Below are positions 53,431-63,225 of a stretch of 64,000 bases of DNA, piece after piece. The notes beneath the pieces are model-generated. The model was not told the DNA's origin. It searched no databases and worked only from the letters and a program-made list of their open reading frames with translations. The DNA comes from CAWIHK01 sp963835935 (GTDB lineage Bacteria; Bacteroidota; Ignavibacteria; UBA10030; CAVZMI01), in contig CAWIHK010000005.1 in NCBI GenBank assembly GCA_963835935.1, positions 186,001 to 250,000 of the forward strand, in the 5' to 3' direction. Position numbers and translations under genes: made by a program. Position 1 is the stretch's first letter; each line of letters opens with the position of its first letter.

Positions 53431-54497
53431 AAAATATTAATATCGTTAAATATTTTATAAAATCTCTTCTCATATGTGTGATCCTTCAGAGTTCTTTCTG
53501 TCCCTGCAATCTGTATAGCATCACGCTCATCATCATGCTCAAGATAATAATGGAGGAAATCAATCAATTCGTCCATAGAATGATACACAACAATTTCCTT
53601 TCCTAATTCATAGTAATCTTCCAATCCCTGGACGTACGGTGTAAGAAGAAACCCACCGTATCCCGGTATCTCAAAATTTCTTGCTTTGATCTGTGGACGG
53701 CGATCAAAGAAAAAAGATTGTAGTTCCCGGAGAATCTGTTTAGGATTATTCCAATGGTATGTATTATCGCATCTGCGACGGAGAAACAATTTCACAACAC
53801 GGCGAAGCTTCCAGGAATTTGAACTTTCAGAAAAATTTAAATTAATCTTGCTTTCCCTAAATATTCGAATCATATCGTTTCTGGGCAACTTCCCTTGTTT
53901 CCACCCTTTTCCCCAACATGCCACAGTAATGCCTTTATTGTAAAGGTGTCGAATGATTTTGCGCCGGTTTGAATGCGCCTGGCCGATAAAACTTACATCA
54001 AAGGAATATTGTCGTTTCTCCTCGCTATTCTTCTCGTGCTTTCTTCGATATGCCCACTGCGAAAGGATCACGTTTGTGTAACCTAATGCTCTATATTTTT
54101 CGACTGACTCGTGGTCCGTTGTTATAATATAATGAAAAAATGAACACCATAGTTTTGAAAATGTATTCAATCGCCAATGATCATCGGCAAACCAATTAAG
54201 TGTTATAGCATCTGTTTCCTGCCTGATTTGGTTCAGCACTTTTGGTTGAAATTCATCAGTAAATAATGAAAAGAAACAAAGTTTTGGTCGAAATGTTTTT
54301 ATCAATGAAAATAATTGTTTATTCATTTCATCCCGGCCGTATTTTCTCAGGACTTCATCAAAAGGAAACGTCTTTACCTCAAATTCCGCCATCTTTTGCA
54401 GAACTGGTAGAAAACTGCTCCACTCGTAACATTCACCCAAGGCAGGCGACCCATAGTCATTCTTCATGCCGATATATAAAAGTCTCAATTTATCCAC
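53427..54497 (-). CDS. CgeB-like (GT-B) glycosyltransferase
   Basis: A 356-residue protein with the CgeB/DUF3880 look: an N-terminal Rossmann-like half containing WFADDHWRL and YIITTDHESVEKYRALG, then VSFIGQAHSNRR and GITVACWGKGW, and a C-terminal nucleotide-sugar half with INLNFSES, RNFEIPGYGGFLLTPY and VVYHSMDELID. Predicted soluble and peripheral. It is coupled to the GT2 gene downstream by ATGA overlap and lies 26 bases after the GT4 gene. Confidence 0.8.
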   Translation of the reverse strand: MDKLRLLYIGMKNDYGSPALGECYEWSSFLPVLQKMAEFEVKTFPFDEVLRKYGRDEMNKQLFSLIKTFRPKLCFFSLFTDEFQPKVLNQIRQETDAITLNWFADDHWRLNTFSKLWCSFFHYIITTDHESVEKYRALGYTNVILSQWAYRRKHEKNSEEKRQYSFDVSFIGQAHSNRRKIIRHLYNKGITVACWGKGWKQGKLPRNDMIRIFRESKINLNFSESSNSWKLRRVVKLFLRRRCDNTYHWNNPKQILRELQSFFFDRRPQIKARNFEIPGYGGFLLTPYVQGLEDYYELGKEIVVYHSMDELIDFLHYYLEHDDERDAIQIAGTERTLKDHTYEKRFYKIFNDINIF

Positions 54498-54523
54498 GAA
54501 GCCGGTTTCTTTAATAATTGGAA

Positions 54524-55717
54524 TTATTTATTCTTTATGATTTCCTGATAGAGATCTTCAAATAATATCGCTATTCGCTCCCAACTATAATTATCTTCGA
54601 CAAATTTTCTTCCGTTTATCCCCATTTGCTTTCTTGACTGGGGATTCTTCAATAATGCATCGACACCTTCTGCAAAACCCTCTTCAGTATCGGCAATCCA
54701 CAGGTGATCAAGATGATTGACAGCTAACCCTTCACACCCTAGCGGAGTGGAGACCACTGCTTTTTGCATTGAAAACATTTCCAACAATTTCATCCTGATG
54801 CCACTCCCCGAGCGTAAAGGAACAACACAAACCCGGGCACGATTATAATACGGTCTGACATCCTCTACCTCGCCAATGATTTGTACATTTGGATGACGTA
54901 TTTTTATGATGTCGTCAGGGGGGTTACTACCGACAACTTCAATTATAACATTAGGATTACGCGCTACAATTAACGGGACAATATTTCTATAAAACCACCA
55001 AAAGCTATCCTGATTTGGGTACCATTTCAATGCACCAATCCAAAGAACAGTTTCCTCACTACTTTCAGAGACATTATTAGATGTGAATTCTTTCAGTTCA
55101 ACGCCGCTAGGAATAACTGTAGTCTTTGCATGAGGATTAAGTTGATGGAACACATCTTCATCATTTTTCGAAACAAATGCAATACGATCAAATAAACCGC
55201 AATACTTTTTCTCGTACGATCGGAGTTTTCGGATCTCGTAGTTAAAGTATGCTCTCCTCAATCGGAGAGAATCTTTTTCCTTATATGTTCCTACGTTGAC
55301 CGAATCAATGCTATGTGACCGTAAAACAATTGGTATATTACTAACTTTTTTAATTGCTAGCCCATAGAATACAGAGTGTACTCCTTCAAGCTGGACAACG
55401 TCAAAATTAGAATGCAGTAACTTAAGAATCTTTTCCAGATGAATTACATTATGATAACGGCTTAAAAAATATGACGTTTCATGCATGGCTTGAAACAAAG
55501 CTCCTGCAATACTCGGAGTGTGATCATTGAATGTTATTGTCACCGGACCAAATTTTTTCATTTCAAGATAGGCTGCTTCATCATGACGATCCGTCAAGCA
55601 GGCAAAATGGACATGATGGCCTCGCGCAGAGAGATATTTTACCGGATAGTACACTCCTTTCCGGCCTCCGTCCAGAAGAGGGTACGGTAAAGTGGGTGAA
55701 ACAATTAGGATACGCAT
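54524..55717 (-). CDS. Family 4 glycosyltransferase
   Basis: A 397-residue GT-B enzyme. N-terminal LIVSPTLPYPLLDGGRKGVY, then VLRSHSIDSVNV, VLWIGALKWYPNQDSFWWF, EVVGSNPPDDI and the donor site VVPLRSGSGIRMKLLEMF with the EX7E-like Glu, followed by VVSTPLGCEGL. It resembles the ALG/WsbD-type sugar transferases that track a hexose donor. AGGAAAG lies before the ATG. Member of the four-gene transferase operon. Confidence 0.88.
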   Translation of the reverse strand: MRILIVSPTLPYPLLDGGRKGVYYPVKYLSARGHHVHFACLTDRHDEAAYLEMKKFGPVTITFNDHTPSIAGALFQAMHETSYFLSRYHNVIHLEKILKLLHSNFDVVQLEGVHSVFYGLAIKKVSNIPIVLRSHSIDSVNVGTYKEKDSLRLRRAYFNYEIRKLRSYEKKYCGLFDRIAFVSKNDEDVFHQLNPHAKTTVIPSGVELKEFTSNNVSESSEETVLWIGALKWYPNQDSFWWFYRNIVPLIVARNPNVIIEVVGSNPPDDIIKIRHPNVQIIGEVEDVRPYYNRARVCVVPLRSGSGIRMKLLEMFSMQKAVVSTPLGCEGLAVNHLDHLWIADTEEGFAEGVDALLKNPQSRKQMGINGRKFVEDNYSWERIAILFEDLYQEIIKNK

Positions 55718-55738
55718 TTTTACTTTCCTAAAAGGATA

Positions 55739-56698
55739 TTAATACTTAGAAACATCATAACTTTTTGCACCCGAAATCATTTTTACAAAAACAGAAAAAA
55801 TAATCCATGCATTATTTAGATACTTTTTTCGCATGAATATTATTCCCAACATAGTATAGACGAATACCCGGTTGAACAATCCTACATATGTCGCTGCTTC
55901 AATGAGGACACGATAGTTTTTATTATAATGCTTTAATAAGAAGAGCTTCCGACTTATCAATACCCATAGAACAGATCTAATTGAAGGATTTGACATACCC
56001 TCCCAATAGTGATATAGGGATGTTAATGGGTAATACCAAGTTTCAAAATCATTATTTTTTGCAAAATAACAGTAGTCCATTTCTTCGCTATACATAAAAT
56101 AACGCTCATCAAGCCCCCCGAGTACTTTTATGACATTCCGTTTTATAAGAAAATATGCCCCCATAACCCAATCGACCTTTTGTGGTTCTATTAATGGTAT
56201 TTTGATAATTTTCCTATTCGTGATATAAGATTGTCTAGGAAAAAACTTATTTAAAAATAAAGCATCCATGACCGCACCAAAAAGAGAAGGAAATCCGAAA
56301 ACAGAAGATTGCCAGCTACCATCAGCATTGAGTAGTTGACAGCCTACAATACCTGCGGATGATTTTCTCTCCGCAAAATCAATTGTTTTTTTAATTGAAT
56401 TCTCAAAGAATCGCGTGTCAGGATTCAATAATAGAATGTATTTACCTTTTGCATTCCGGATACCTTGATTATTCGCTACCGCAAAACCACGGTTTTCACT
56501 ATTTTCAATAATTATAACTTTTGGAAATAAATATTTTATCATAGCTTGACTATCATCCGTCGAAGCGTTATCGACCACTATCGTTTCGAAATCAATTTCT
56601 TCAACAGTATCATAAATGGATTTGAGACAACCTTTCAATAATTCCCTGCTATTGTAATTTACTATAATAATAGAAAGAGTTATTAATAGAGAATCCAT
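55739..56698 (-). CDS. Family 2 glycosyltransferase, rhamnosyltransferase-like
   Basis: A 319-residue GT-A enzyme: LSIIIVNYNSRELLKGCLKS, IVVDNASTDDSQAM, GFAVANNQGI, ILLLNPDTRFFE (metal-binding motif), DWVMGAYFLIKR and YFMYSEEMDYCYFAK are typical of WbbL-like rhamnosyltransferases. A C-terminal hydrophobic region may anchor it to the membrane. It starts the transferase operon; the AT-rich 347-base gap upstream (56699-57045) shows no gene and should hold its promoter. Confidence 0.88.
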   Translation of the reverse strand: MDSLLITLSIIIVNYNSRELLKGCLKSIYDTVEEIDFETIVVDNASTDDSQAMIKYLFPKVIIIENSENRGFAVANNQGIRNAKGKYILLLNPDTRFFENSIKKTIDFAERKSSAGIVGCQLLNADGSWQSSVFGFPSLFGAVMDALFLNKFFPRQSYITNRKIIKIPLIEPQKVDWVMGAYFLIKRNVIKVLGGLDERYFMYSEEMDYCYFAKNNDFETWYYPLTSLYHYWEGMSNPSIRSVLWVLISRKLFLLKHYNKNYRVLIEAATYVGLFNRVFVYTMLGIIFMRKKYLNNAWIIFSVFVKMISGAKSYDVSKY

Positions 56699-57045
56699 TT
56701 AATCAAAAACTCCATTAGTAATAAATATTAATTTAATTTTTCAATCGACAACTTCAAAATGATTCTACATAATATCACAATCCGATACTTGATGGATATT
56801 TTAGTAAGTCCCTAAATTACTCATCCCGTTTCTTCAAATATAACTGCGATCCATCTTATACCAAATTTCTTCATTCCATATTCCACTTTACCGTGTTATC
56901 TATTATGTTGTTACTCACCATTTATATTCTATTATCAAATTTCCAATCTCTCGACAATAACCGAGTGACCACTATCCGATTTGCGTTACTCAGACTGACA
57001 CCGACACTTAGCCGGGCACAGAATAAGTATTTTTACGTGAAAAAT

Positions 57046-58563
57046 CTAAAATATCCTATTCTTCAATTGAAGAATGAATTGGCGATCCAATTCGTCAAGA
57101 TTGTTATGCCATGCCCATAAGAAAAATACTAATGAAAATACTCCAGCAATGAATATTTTTAAGACCAAGATCGACGTATAAAAGGACGTCGCCAATATAA
57201 AAAATGAAGTCAGCACTAGAATTAAAATATTCTTAAATCTTACCCTAAAGTATGATAATGTCAACCTCATTCCGATAAATTTATGTGTCGCCCATATTAG
57301 CAATGCTACATCGATACTAACGCGAAATGTCCAAGTCAGTGCAGCACCAATGATGCCCGCCCAAGAGATTAAAATGAGATTCATCAGCACCATCATTGGT
57401 AATTCTATAAGATGGAACTTCGCAGTTAAATCTGGACGACCGAATGCGTGGAGTACAGTAGTCGGAATTTGTGCAATAGAATTAAAAAAAAGACCTATTG
57501 CTATAATTTGAAAAATAATAGTACCTTGTTCTGAATATTTGGTTCCCATCCATATCGATAAAATATCCCGTGCATAAACCATGATGAGGACACTCACAGG
57601 CAGCAAAATTAGCACCATATATTTCATAGACCGTGCGTACATTTCGTGAAGCTTTGATTTATTTTCCTCAAAAATCGATTGGCCACTAAACATCGGGAAT
57701 AAGACGGTAGAAAAACTGACAGGAACGATTAATAACCTTGTCAGAGCCTCTTGCGGTACGGTATAATATGCGAGAGCAGTCAAAGATATAATTGCTCCGA
57801 CCAAAATTCTATCTAAGTAAGAAAACAAAGGACTAATGATTTGGGATACAGTCAACCAACTACCAAAATGGAGCAACTGTCGTATAATTTTTTTGTCCCA
57901 TATGATGATACTCTTATATATTGTCGGTAGTAATCGATGTAAAAGAAAAAAAGATGAGAATGCCGACATGATTCGAAGAATAGCAGTCAGTAGTAAAATC
58001 GCTCCAAGCCCCATCCCTAGTTTCACTAATAAGATAGAAACCAACCACTGAGATAAACCCATTACTCCTTGAAAAATATTCACAAGATCAAATCGTTCAT
58101 ATGCCATCTGAATTCCTCGAATAGTTCCGAAAGAAAGCATGAATGGGATGCTTATCGCCGCATATCTAAAAGCTCGGAGAGATTCGGCATAATAAAGAGG
58201 ATTTACTTTGAATATATTCATTAGAACATATGGTGATATACCCCAGATAAAACACATACTCAGTCCCCCGAAGAGCAAGCTTAAAGATAATGCGCTCCAT
58301 ATAATCCTTCCTGCAAGAGACTCATCACTTCGAACAATCGCTCCCGAAAGATATTTCGTAATTGCACGGCTAATACCGAAATCCAATAAACTGAAATAAC
58401 CAACAAATGCCCACAGAAGAGAGAGTAAAGCAAATCGTTCACCTCCAAGACCATGTACAATACTTGGAAGGACTAAAAATGAAACAAGAATCAATAGTCC
58501 TTGAGTGAAAAGATTGTATCCAGTATTACGAAATAGAGACAATGATTTACTGTTCTTTAACAC
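57046..58563 (-). CDS. wzx: Polysaccharide flippase (Wzx-type)
   Basis: A 505-residue protein with about 12-14 membrane segments, MATE/MurJ-like. The N terminus GYNLFTQGLLILVSFLVLPS, HGLGGERFALLSL and GYFSLLDFGISRAITKYLS are characteristic of O-antigen flippases. It moves undecaprenyl-linked oligosaccharide units across the inner membrane. It lies 2 bases after a small hypothetical gene and in one operon with the ligase and Wzz genes. A relic of a second flippase lies at 61531-61853. Confidence 0.88.
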   Translation of the reverse strand: MLKNSKSLSLFRNTGYNLFTQGLLILVSFLVLPSIVHGLGGERFALLSLLWAFVGYFSLLDFGISRAITKYLSGAIVRSDESLAGRIIWSALSLSLLFGGLSMCFIWGISPYVLMNIFKVNPLYYAESLRAFRYAAISIPFMLSFGTIRGIQMAYERFDLVNIFQGVMGLSQWLVSILLVKLGMGLGAILLLTAILRIMSAFSSFFLLHRLLPTIYKSIIIWDKKIIRQLLHFGSWLTVSQIISPLFSYLDRILVGAIISLTALAYYTVPQEALTRLLIVPVSFSTVLFPMFSGQSIFEENKSKLHEMYARSMKYMVLILLPVSVLIMVYARDILSIWMGTKYSEQGTIIFQIIAIGLFFNSIAQIPTTVLHAFGRPDLTAKFHLIELPMMVLMNLILISWAGIIGAALTWTFRVSIDVALLIWATHKFIGMRLTLSYFRVRFKNILILVLTSFFILATSFYTSILVLKIFIAGVFSLVFFLWAWHNNLDELDRQFILQLKNRIF

Positions 58564-58565
58564 TC

Positions 58566-58778
58566 TTACACTTCCTTTGACGATAGCTTAATAATTCTCC
58601 TCATGAATTTCCATTCAGTCCTTTTTATCGCAGAAAAAAATCTCGTATATGCGAAACCATTCTCATAGAAAAGATCAGAATATCCATTCGTAATGAAAAT
58701 ATCGATCGATGGCCGCTTTTGCCTGTCCCATTCTATTTCTTTCGCATCAGGATTATTGAAAACATTTTGCTTTTTCAT
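58566..58778 (-). CDS. Small hypothetical protein in the polysaccharide operon
   Basis: A 70-residue, basic, aromatic-rich protein (KEIEWDRQKRPSIDIFITNG, then YSDLFYENGFAYTRFF). Its ATG overlaps the upstream stop by ATGA, and its stop lies 2 bases before the flippase start, so it is probably translated by coupling. It has no membrane segment and no recognised family. It could be the remnant of a larger transferase. Confidence 0.5.
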   Translation of the reverse strand: MKKQNVFNNPDAKEIEWDRQKRPSIDIFITNGYSDLFYENGFAYTRFFSAIKRTEWKFMRRIIKLSSKEV

Positions 58779-60229
58779 TTCTCAGCGTGTTTGGGAACAA
58801 CTTGAAGTCTCAAGATGTTCATTAATAGTCCAATATAAAGAATTGTGAGAGCAAACAACTCATGATCTACTGTTAATACCCAGAAGTTGCTGCCAATGAC
58901 ACAAATTAACAAACACCCAAAAAGACCGACTGCGGGAATATAAAGCTCGGAGTCCTCGGCAGAACGAAGACTTTTTATTCCTAATTTTACAGCGATAACC
59001 ATGTACGCAATCAGGGCGATTCCAGCGATTGTGCCAGCCTCTGCAAATATTTGAAGATATTGATTATCGACATACCCAACTCCTTCTCCGGGTTTTCCGA
59101 GTTTCAGAGTGAAGTAATCGGCAAAACGTACATTCCCGATACCATAACCGAAGATTGGATGGCTCAAGTATATCTCAATTCCTTTTCGCCATGCGTTTAG
59201 ACGCATTAACAAGGAGAGATCGGTTGTCGAATATGCACCGGTGGTTGTTCCAAATCTAGATGCTCCTTGTAATGCTCCCAAGAAAAATTTACTATCGACA
59301 AGACCGAATACATTAGTCTGAACGATGATGAAAATCAAGCTAATGATTATCCCAGAAATGGCCAACGACTTTCGGAAAGAACCGCGTTTCTGTAAAAAAA
59401 ACAAAATAGCCATCACTATTAAAAAAGCTCCAATCCACGTTCTTGTTTGGCTAACTAGCAAAGCCAAACAGGCGATAGGGATAGTAACTATTGACAACAT
59501 TTTTACATAGTAATGGCTTTTATACCACAGAGCACTTATCGAAAGAACTATCGTTGAGGCTAGGAATGCGCCTTCATTACCACCATGCCATCCGAATACC
59601 CTTGTTGATTCTCTTAAAATAATGACGTTGTTTATATATTGTCCAATTGCTATGCAAGAAGCAATCAGTCCTCCGAAAATCAAACTTATGAATACCTGTG
59701 TGATCCGCTTTTCAGTTTTACATGAATAGATAACAACTATTAAAAAAAACAAAAATAGCTCTATAAAACGGACTACTTGCTTGATTCCTACAACTAAATA
59801 GGGCGCCCTAAACAACGAAAGTGATGCCGGTATAATAATGGCTAGAGAGAGAATGAGAAATTTTTTCGGGAATTCGATTCTTTCCCTCAAAAGAATAATT
59901 CGGCCGGACCACACGATAAAAATAATGATCAAAACAACTTCAGAAAGGAGAAGCGACGATCCCGTTTCAACGAGCATGTACGGATTAAATAGAACGATAG
60001 GGATATAAAGAAAAGCAGCTTCAAAATTAAAAAATGCGGTCACAATGACAACTGCACAAAAGATGGTAAAAAAATAGAAAAAAATCCATTCTTGCACGAC
60101 GCACAGTAAATATGATGTGACAAGAAAGGCTACCACAAGATAAATTTTAATTGGAATTTTCTGAAGATGATACGAATTCGCTTCGACTGTTTGATATGCG
60201 ACACGATTTTTTTTATTGAATATCATCAA
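58775..60229 (-). CDS. O-antigen ligase/polymerase-like membrane protein
   Basis: A 484-residue protein with about 11 membrane segments and a large loop containing FGYGIGNVRFADYF and DNQYLQIFAEAGTIAGIALI, the Wzy_C/WaaL signature. It either polymerises repeat units (Wzy) or transfers the finished glycan to an acceptor (WaaL); sequence alone does not separate these. Its start overlaps the Wzz gene stop by 4 bases, and its stop overlaps the small gene downstream. Confidence 0.85.
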   Translation of the reverse strand: MMIFNKKNRVAYQTVEANSYHLQKIPIKIYLVVAFLVTSYLLCVVQEWIFFYFFTIFCAVVIVTAFFNFEAAFLYIPIVLFNPYMLVETGSSLLLSEVVLIIIFIVWSGRIILLRERIEFPKKFLILSLAIIIPASLSLFRAPYLVVGIKQVVRFIELFLFFLIVVIYSCKTEKRITQVFISLIFGGLIASCIAIGQYINNVIILRESTRVFGWHGGNEGAFLASTIVLSISALWYKSHYYVKMLSIVTIPIACLALLVSQTRTWIGAFLIVMAILFFLQKRGSFRKSLAISGIIISLIFIIVQTNVFGLVDSKFFLGALQGASRFGTTTGAYSTTDLSLLMRLNAWRKGIEIYLSHPIFGYGIGNVRFADYFTLKLGKPGEGVGYVDNQYLQIFAEAGTIAGIALIAYMVIAVKLGIKSLRSAEDSELYIPAVGLFGCLLICVIGSNFWVLTVDHELFALTILYIGLLMNILRLQVVPKHAEK

Positions 60230-61527
60230 TTTTTATCTGTTTTCATCCTCAGTTTCAGGGCTTTGAATAAAAAACCTTCAGTACGAATAACATCCGACAA
60301 ACTTAATAATGAACTATAAAAAAAAGTGTTGATTTCTTTTTCGTTTATCCAAAAATCATAGAAGAACGCAAACGTAAAAGCCGCCGAACCGCCAATAAGT
60401 ATTCCACCGAGAATGATGAATAATCTCGATGGACTTGATCTATGTTCAGATGGTTTTGCAGGGTCAAACAAGAAAACGGAAGGAACCTTCTGTTCTTCTA
60501 TCATCTGTGCTTGCTTGTATATCGATGTTATAAAATACAACAATGTGTCCTGGAGTTCGATATTGTTAATCCACCTCATATAATCTTGTTCAATACCAGG
60601 TACCTTTTTGAACGGCGGAAATACGTTTATGACGTCCATTGAAGCGTTCGTTCCTACTACGATCGTATGAAGCTTATTTTTAAGTTCCGAGATCTCGAGT
60701 TCAATCGCCTTCAAAGCAGGATCATCTGGCTGAGTTGTTCTTTTTAATACATTGGCCTGTACCTCTTTCATTGCAAGCTGACTGGCAAGATCTGCGGAAG
60801 TGGTGATAAAGGATTCGATTTGTTCTGGCATTTTTATGACTGATAATTTTTCCTGGAATTTCTTTAAAGAATCGATTGCATCTGCGAGGCCCTGGAGATT
60901 GCGTTCATATCTTTGCGTGATATATTGCCGATTACCACGTGAATATTGTCCCCGCATCTCCCAATCGGTCTTGTTAATCATCTCCATGAAATAATTTGCA
61001 ATATCTGCCGCACGCTGTGGATCTTTGTCGGAGACAGTGATGGAGAGATTGCCTTCCCAGTTTACTTCATAATCAACATTTTCACTCAATTTTTTAATCG
61101 TTTTTTCCATCGGATAAGATGTGATCCCATAGACCTTGCTTAAATCAAACTTCTGAACAATGGTGTAAAGGGTTGTACGACTTTTGAGAATAGATAAATA
61201 TCTATCAATTTCCTCTGAACGAATCAGCCTCGTTAAGTTTTTAGAAAAAGATATGGTCTTTGATTCCATAAACGATTTCACAGGAAATGAACTGCCCTCC
61301 AACATACTTAATACATTGAGATCGTCAAAGGGAAGTACTGAGGCTGTCGACTCATAACGATTTGGTATTAATATTGCAACAACTATCGTTGTTAGACCAG
61401 AGACTATTAGACACTGGAAAATGAATTTCCAATATCTTAACATAACCGAAATTATGTTCGGCCAAATATCTGTCGGAGTTGTTGAGCCGGTGTCCCGTTC
61501 AACACTATCTATTAAATTTTCGTTCAT
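60226..61527 (-). CDS. Wzz-type chain length determinant protein, copy 2
   Basis: A 433-residue polysaccharide co-polymerase. TM1 (FQCLIVSGLTTIVVAILIP) follows a short cytosolic tail; YESTASVLPFDDL and the periplasmic coiled coils (about 160-310) form the Wzz body; PAKPSEHRSSPSRLFIILGG leads into TM2. No C-terminal tyrosine kinase domain is present. It sets polymer length together with Wzy. GGAA precedes the ATG. It is a divergent paralogue of the protein at 61966-63207. Confidence 0.85.
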   Translation of the reverse strand: MNENLIDSVERDTGSTTPTDIWPNIISVMLRYWKFIFQCLIVSGLTTIVVAILIPNRYESTASVLPFDDLNVLSMLEGSSFPVKSFMESKTISFSKNLTRLIRSEEIDRYLSILKSRTTLYTIVQKFDLSKVYGITSYPMEKTIKKLSENVDYEVNWEGNLSITVSDKDPQRAADIANYFMEMINKTDWEMRGQYSRGNRQYITQRYERNLQGLADAIDSLKKFQEKLSVIKMPEQIESFITTSADLASQLAMKEVQANVLKRTTQPDDPALKAIELEISELKNKLHTIVVGTNASMDVINVFPPFKKVPGIEQDYMRWINNIELQDTLLYFITSIYKQAQMIEEQKVPSVFLFDPAKPSEHRSSPSRLFIILGGILIGGSAAFTFAFFYDFWINEKEINTFFYSSLLSLSDVIRTEGFLFKALKLRMKTDKN

Positions 61528-61530
61528 TTC

Positions 61531-61853
61531 CTATTTAGCATCTTCGAAAATTGTCTGAAAAAGAATTGATATAAAAAGCAGGTTCCTAGTTACCTGGAAC
61601 CATGCTATATCTCCCTTCTGCAATCCTTCTGTGACCAATTTCGTGGCAACACGACCCAGTCCGAGATCGAAGGTCGTGAAATATGCAAGCAATCTCCGTG
61701 AGAGAAAGATACGATTCTAAAACCGTCGACACAAAATTCTTTAATAATAAATGGAATAGAGATACACCCCACGATGGGTTGAATGAATTGACTTGCAAAT
61801 TTAAAAAAAACATTGCAGCCAATGTGTCTATGAGAAGACGTGGAAATATTCAT
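61531..61853 (-). pseudogene. Relic of a second Wzx-type flippase
   Basis: Between the two Wzz genes the minus strand reads FFKFASQFIQPIVGCISIPF, then IIKEFCVDGFRIVSFS, the N terminus of an O-antigen flippase. Near 61690-61705 the frame shifts, and the other frame continues LAYFTTFDLGLGRVATKLVT, then EGLQKGDIAWFQVT, matching the next conserved block. It stops after about 100 residues at 61531-61533, four bases before the next gene. This is the truncated, frameshifted start of a gene whose other 400 codons are gone. Confidence 0.75.
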
Positions 61854-61965
61854 TTGTCATATAAAAAAGGGAACCCGGGATTTTGTTCTATTCCTAAAAA
61901 ACTGACTAATATATTTGAATTATAAAATATGATTTCAATTCTTTTTATAGAACTGATGTTATAAA

Positions 61966-63207
61966 TCATCTTTTTTTCCTTAAAAAAAATCTTCTTACAT
62001 CTTTCATGACGGCTTCCTGAAAATAAACATACTTTTCAGGATAGGATGCTTTGAATCGGTTGAAAAGTTCCTTTGTGAAAATATAAAGAAAACCAATTCC
62101 GAATGAACCGATAAATCCAGCCAAAGCATAAATGGTTCCATGTGGCTTGGATTTCCTTTCTGCAGGGCCTGCCTTGTCGAGTACAAGTACCGAAGGTGTA
62201 TTTCTGATTTCTTCGATCTTTGCCTGTTCATAGAGCGGTTGGATAAACTCAAGTATTTTATATTGTATCTCTAAATTTCTGTAAATCTTCAGATATTCAT
62301 TACCCAACTCGGGAGCGTCTTTGAATGGGATCAGGAGTTTCATTTCATTTTGGGATGCATCTGTCCCATAATTCAATTGATTTATTTTTCTACGCATCTC
62401 ATCAATTTCCACATGGGCGTTTGTCGTCATGGGATGATCCACACCGAGTGTTTGCTTCATCACATTATATTCGATTTCTTTCTTGTATAGATCAAGCTCG
62501 ATACTTGCCATTGTCTTGACGGTAGCCTCTAGCTGTTGGGTAACTGCGATGACGCCATATTTTTTCTGAAAAAGTTTCATATCCGATTCTAGCTTATTGA
62601 TGTCGTCGATATTTTGAAGATACCTCTTCTCCACGAATTCCCTGTTTGCCTTTGCATTTGTTATGCTGAGACTTGTGTTCATTTCATTTAATCTATCAAC
62701 CATATAGTTCGCAATATCTGCGGCTTTCTTGGGGTCTTGATCATAGACAGTGATGGTCAAATTCCCCTCATCTTGGACATCCAGCTCAAGATTTGATTCC
62801 CATTCTTTGACTACGTACTCGTAATAGTCATTTTCTCTACCATATTCTTTTCGAAGCTCAAATTTTTTGATCACGTCATCGGTCATAGTGCCACTCTTCA
62901 GGATAGCAAGATATTTATCCGATTCTGAATTTTTACCTGTCAATGCGGCCAATCCCTTACTTGCGGAAAATCCTCTCGCTAGATTCGAAATACCGGAAAT
63001 AGTAGAAAGAAGATCGTTTTTTTCAGCGGGAAAAACTGATGTAATAGATTTATACCATCGTGGAGCAAGGAGAGCGTAGATAGAGGTTGCTACTGTGATT
63101 ATAAATACAAACAAAAATAAAAATCGTCTATACTTTACTGTAATCGTGAGAAATTCAATAAACATGCTTCCGACTACTTCTTTTGAATCCTGTGACTGTT
63201 CTGTCAT
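61966..63207 (-). CDS. Wzz-type chain length determinant protein, copy 1
   Basis: A 413-residue polysaccharide co-polymerase. TM1 (FLFLFVFIITVATSIYALLA) is followed by PRWYKSITSVFPAEK, periplasmic coiled coils (about 150-300), the proline-rich LDKAGPAERKSKPHG and TM2 (ALAGFIGSFGIGFLYIF). The C terminus is short and basic, with no kinase domain. It starts 18 bases after the SLBB export gene, so export and length control genes are co-transcribed. Confidence 0.87.
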   Translation of the reverse strand: MTEQSQDSKEVVGSMFIEFLTITVKYRRFLFLFVFIITVATSIYALLAPRWYKSITSVFPAEKNDLLSTISGISNLARGFSASKGLAALTGKNSESDKYLAILKSGTMTDDVIKKFELRKEYGRENDYYEYVVKEWESNLELDVQDEGNLTITVYDQDPKKAADIANYMVDRLNEMNTSLSITNAKANREFVEKRYLQNIDDINKLESDMKLFQKKYGVIAVTQQLEATVKTMASIELDLYKKEIEYNVMKQTLGVDHPMTTNAHVEIDEMRRKINQLNYGTDASQNEMKLLIPFKDAPELGNEYLKIYRNLEIQYKILEFIQPLYEQAKIEEIRNTPSVLVLDKAGPAERKSKPHGTIYALAGFIGSFGIGFLYIFTKELFNRFKASYPEKYVYFQEAVMKDVRRFFLRKKR

Positions 63208-63225
63208 TATAATTTCCTACCGTAT

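Noticed and set aside
56893..57120. 75-codon plus-strand frame in the gap before the rhamnosyltransferase gene
   Set aside because: It overlaps the flippase 3' end in antisense and lacks a start signal.
61683..61925. 80-codon plus-strand frame between the Wzz genes
   Set aside because: It is antisense to the flippase relic, whose protein similarity explains the sequence better.
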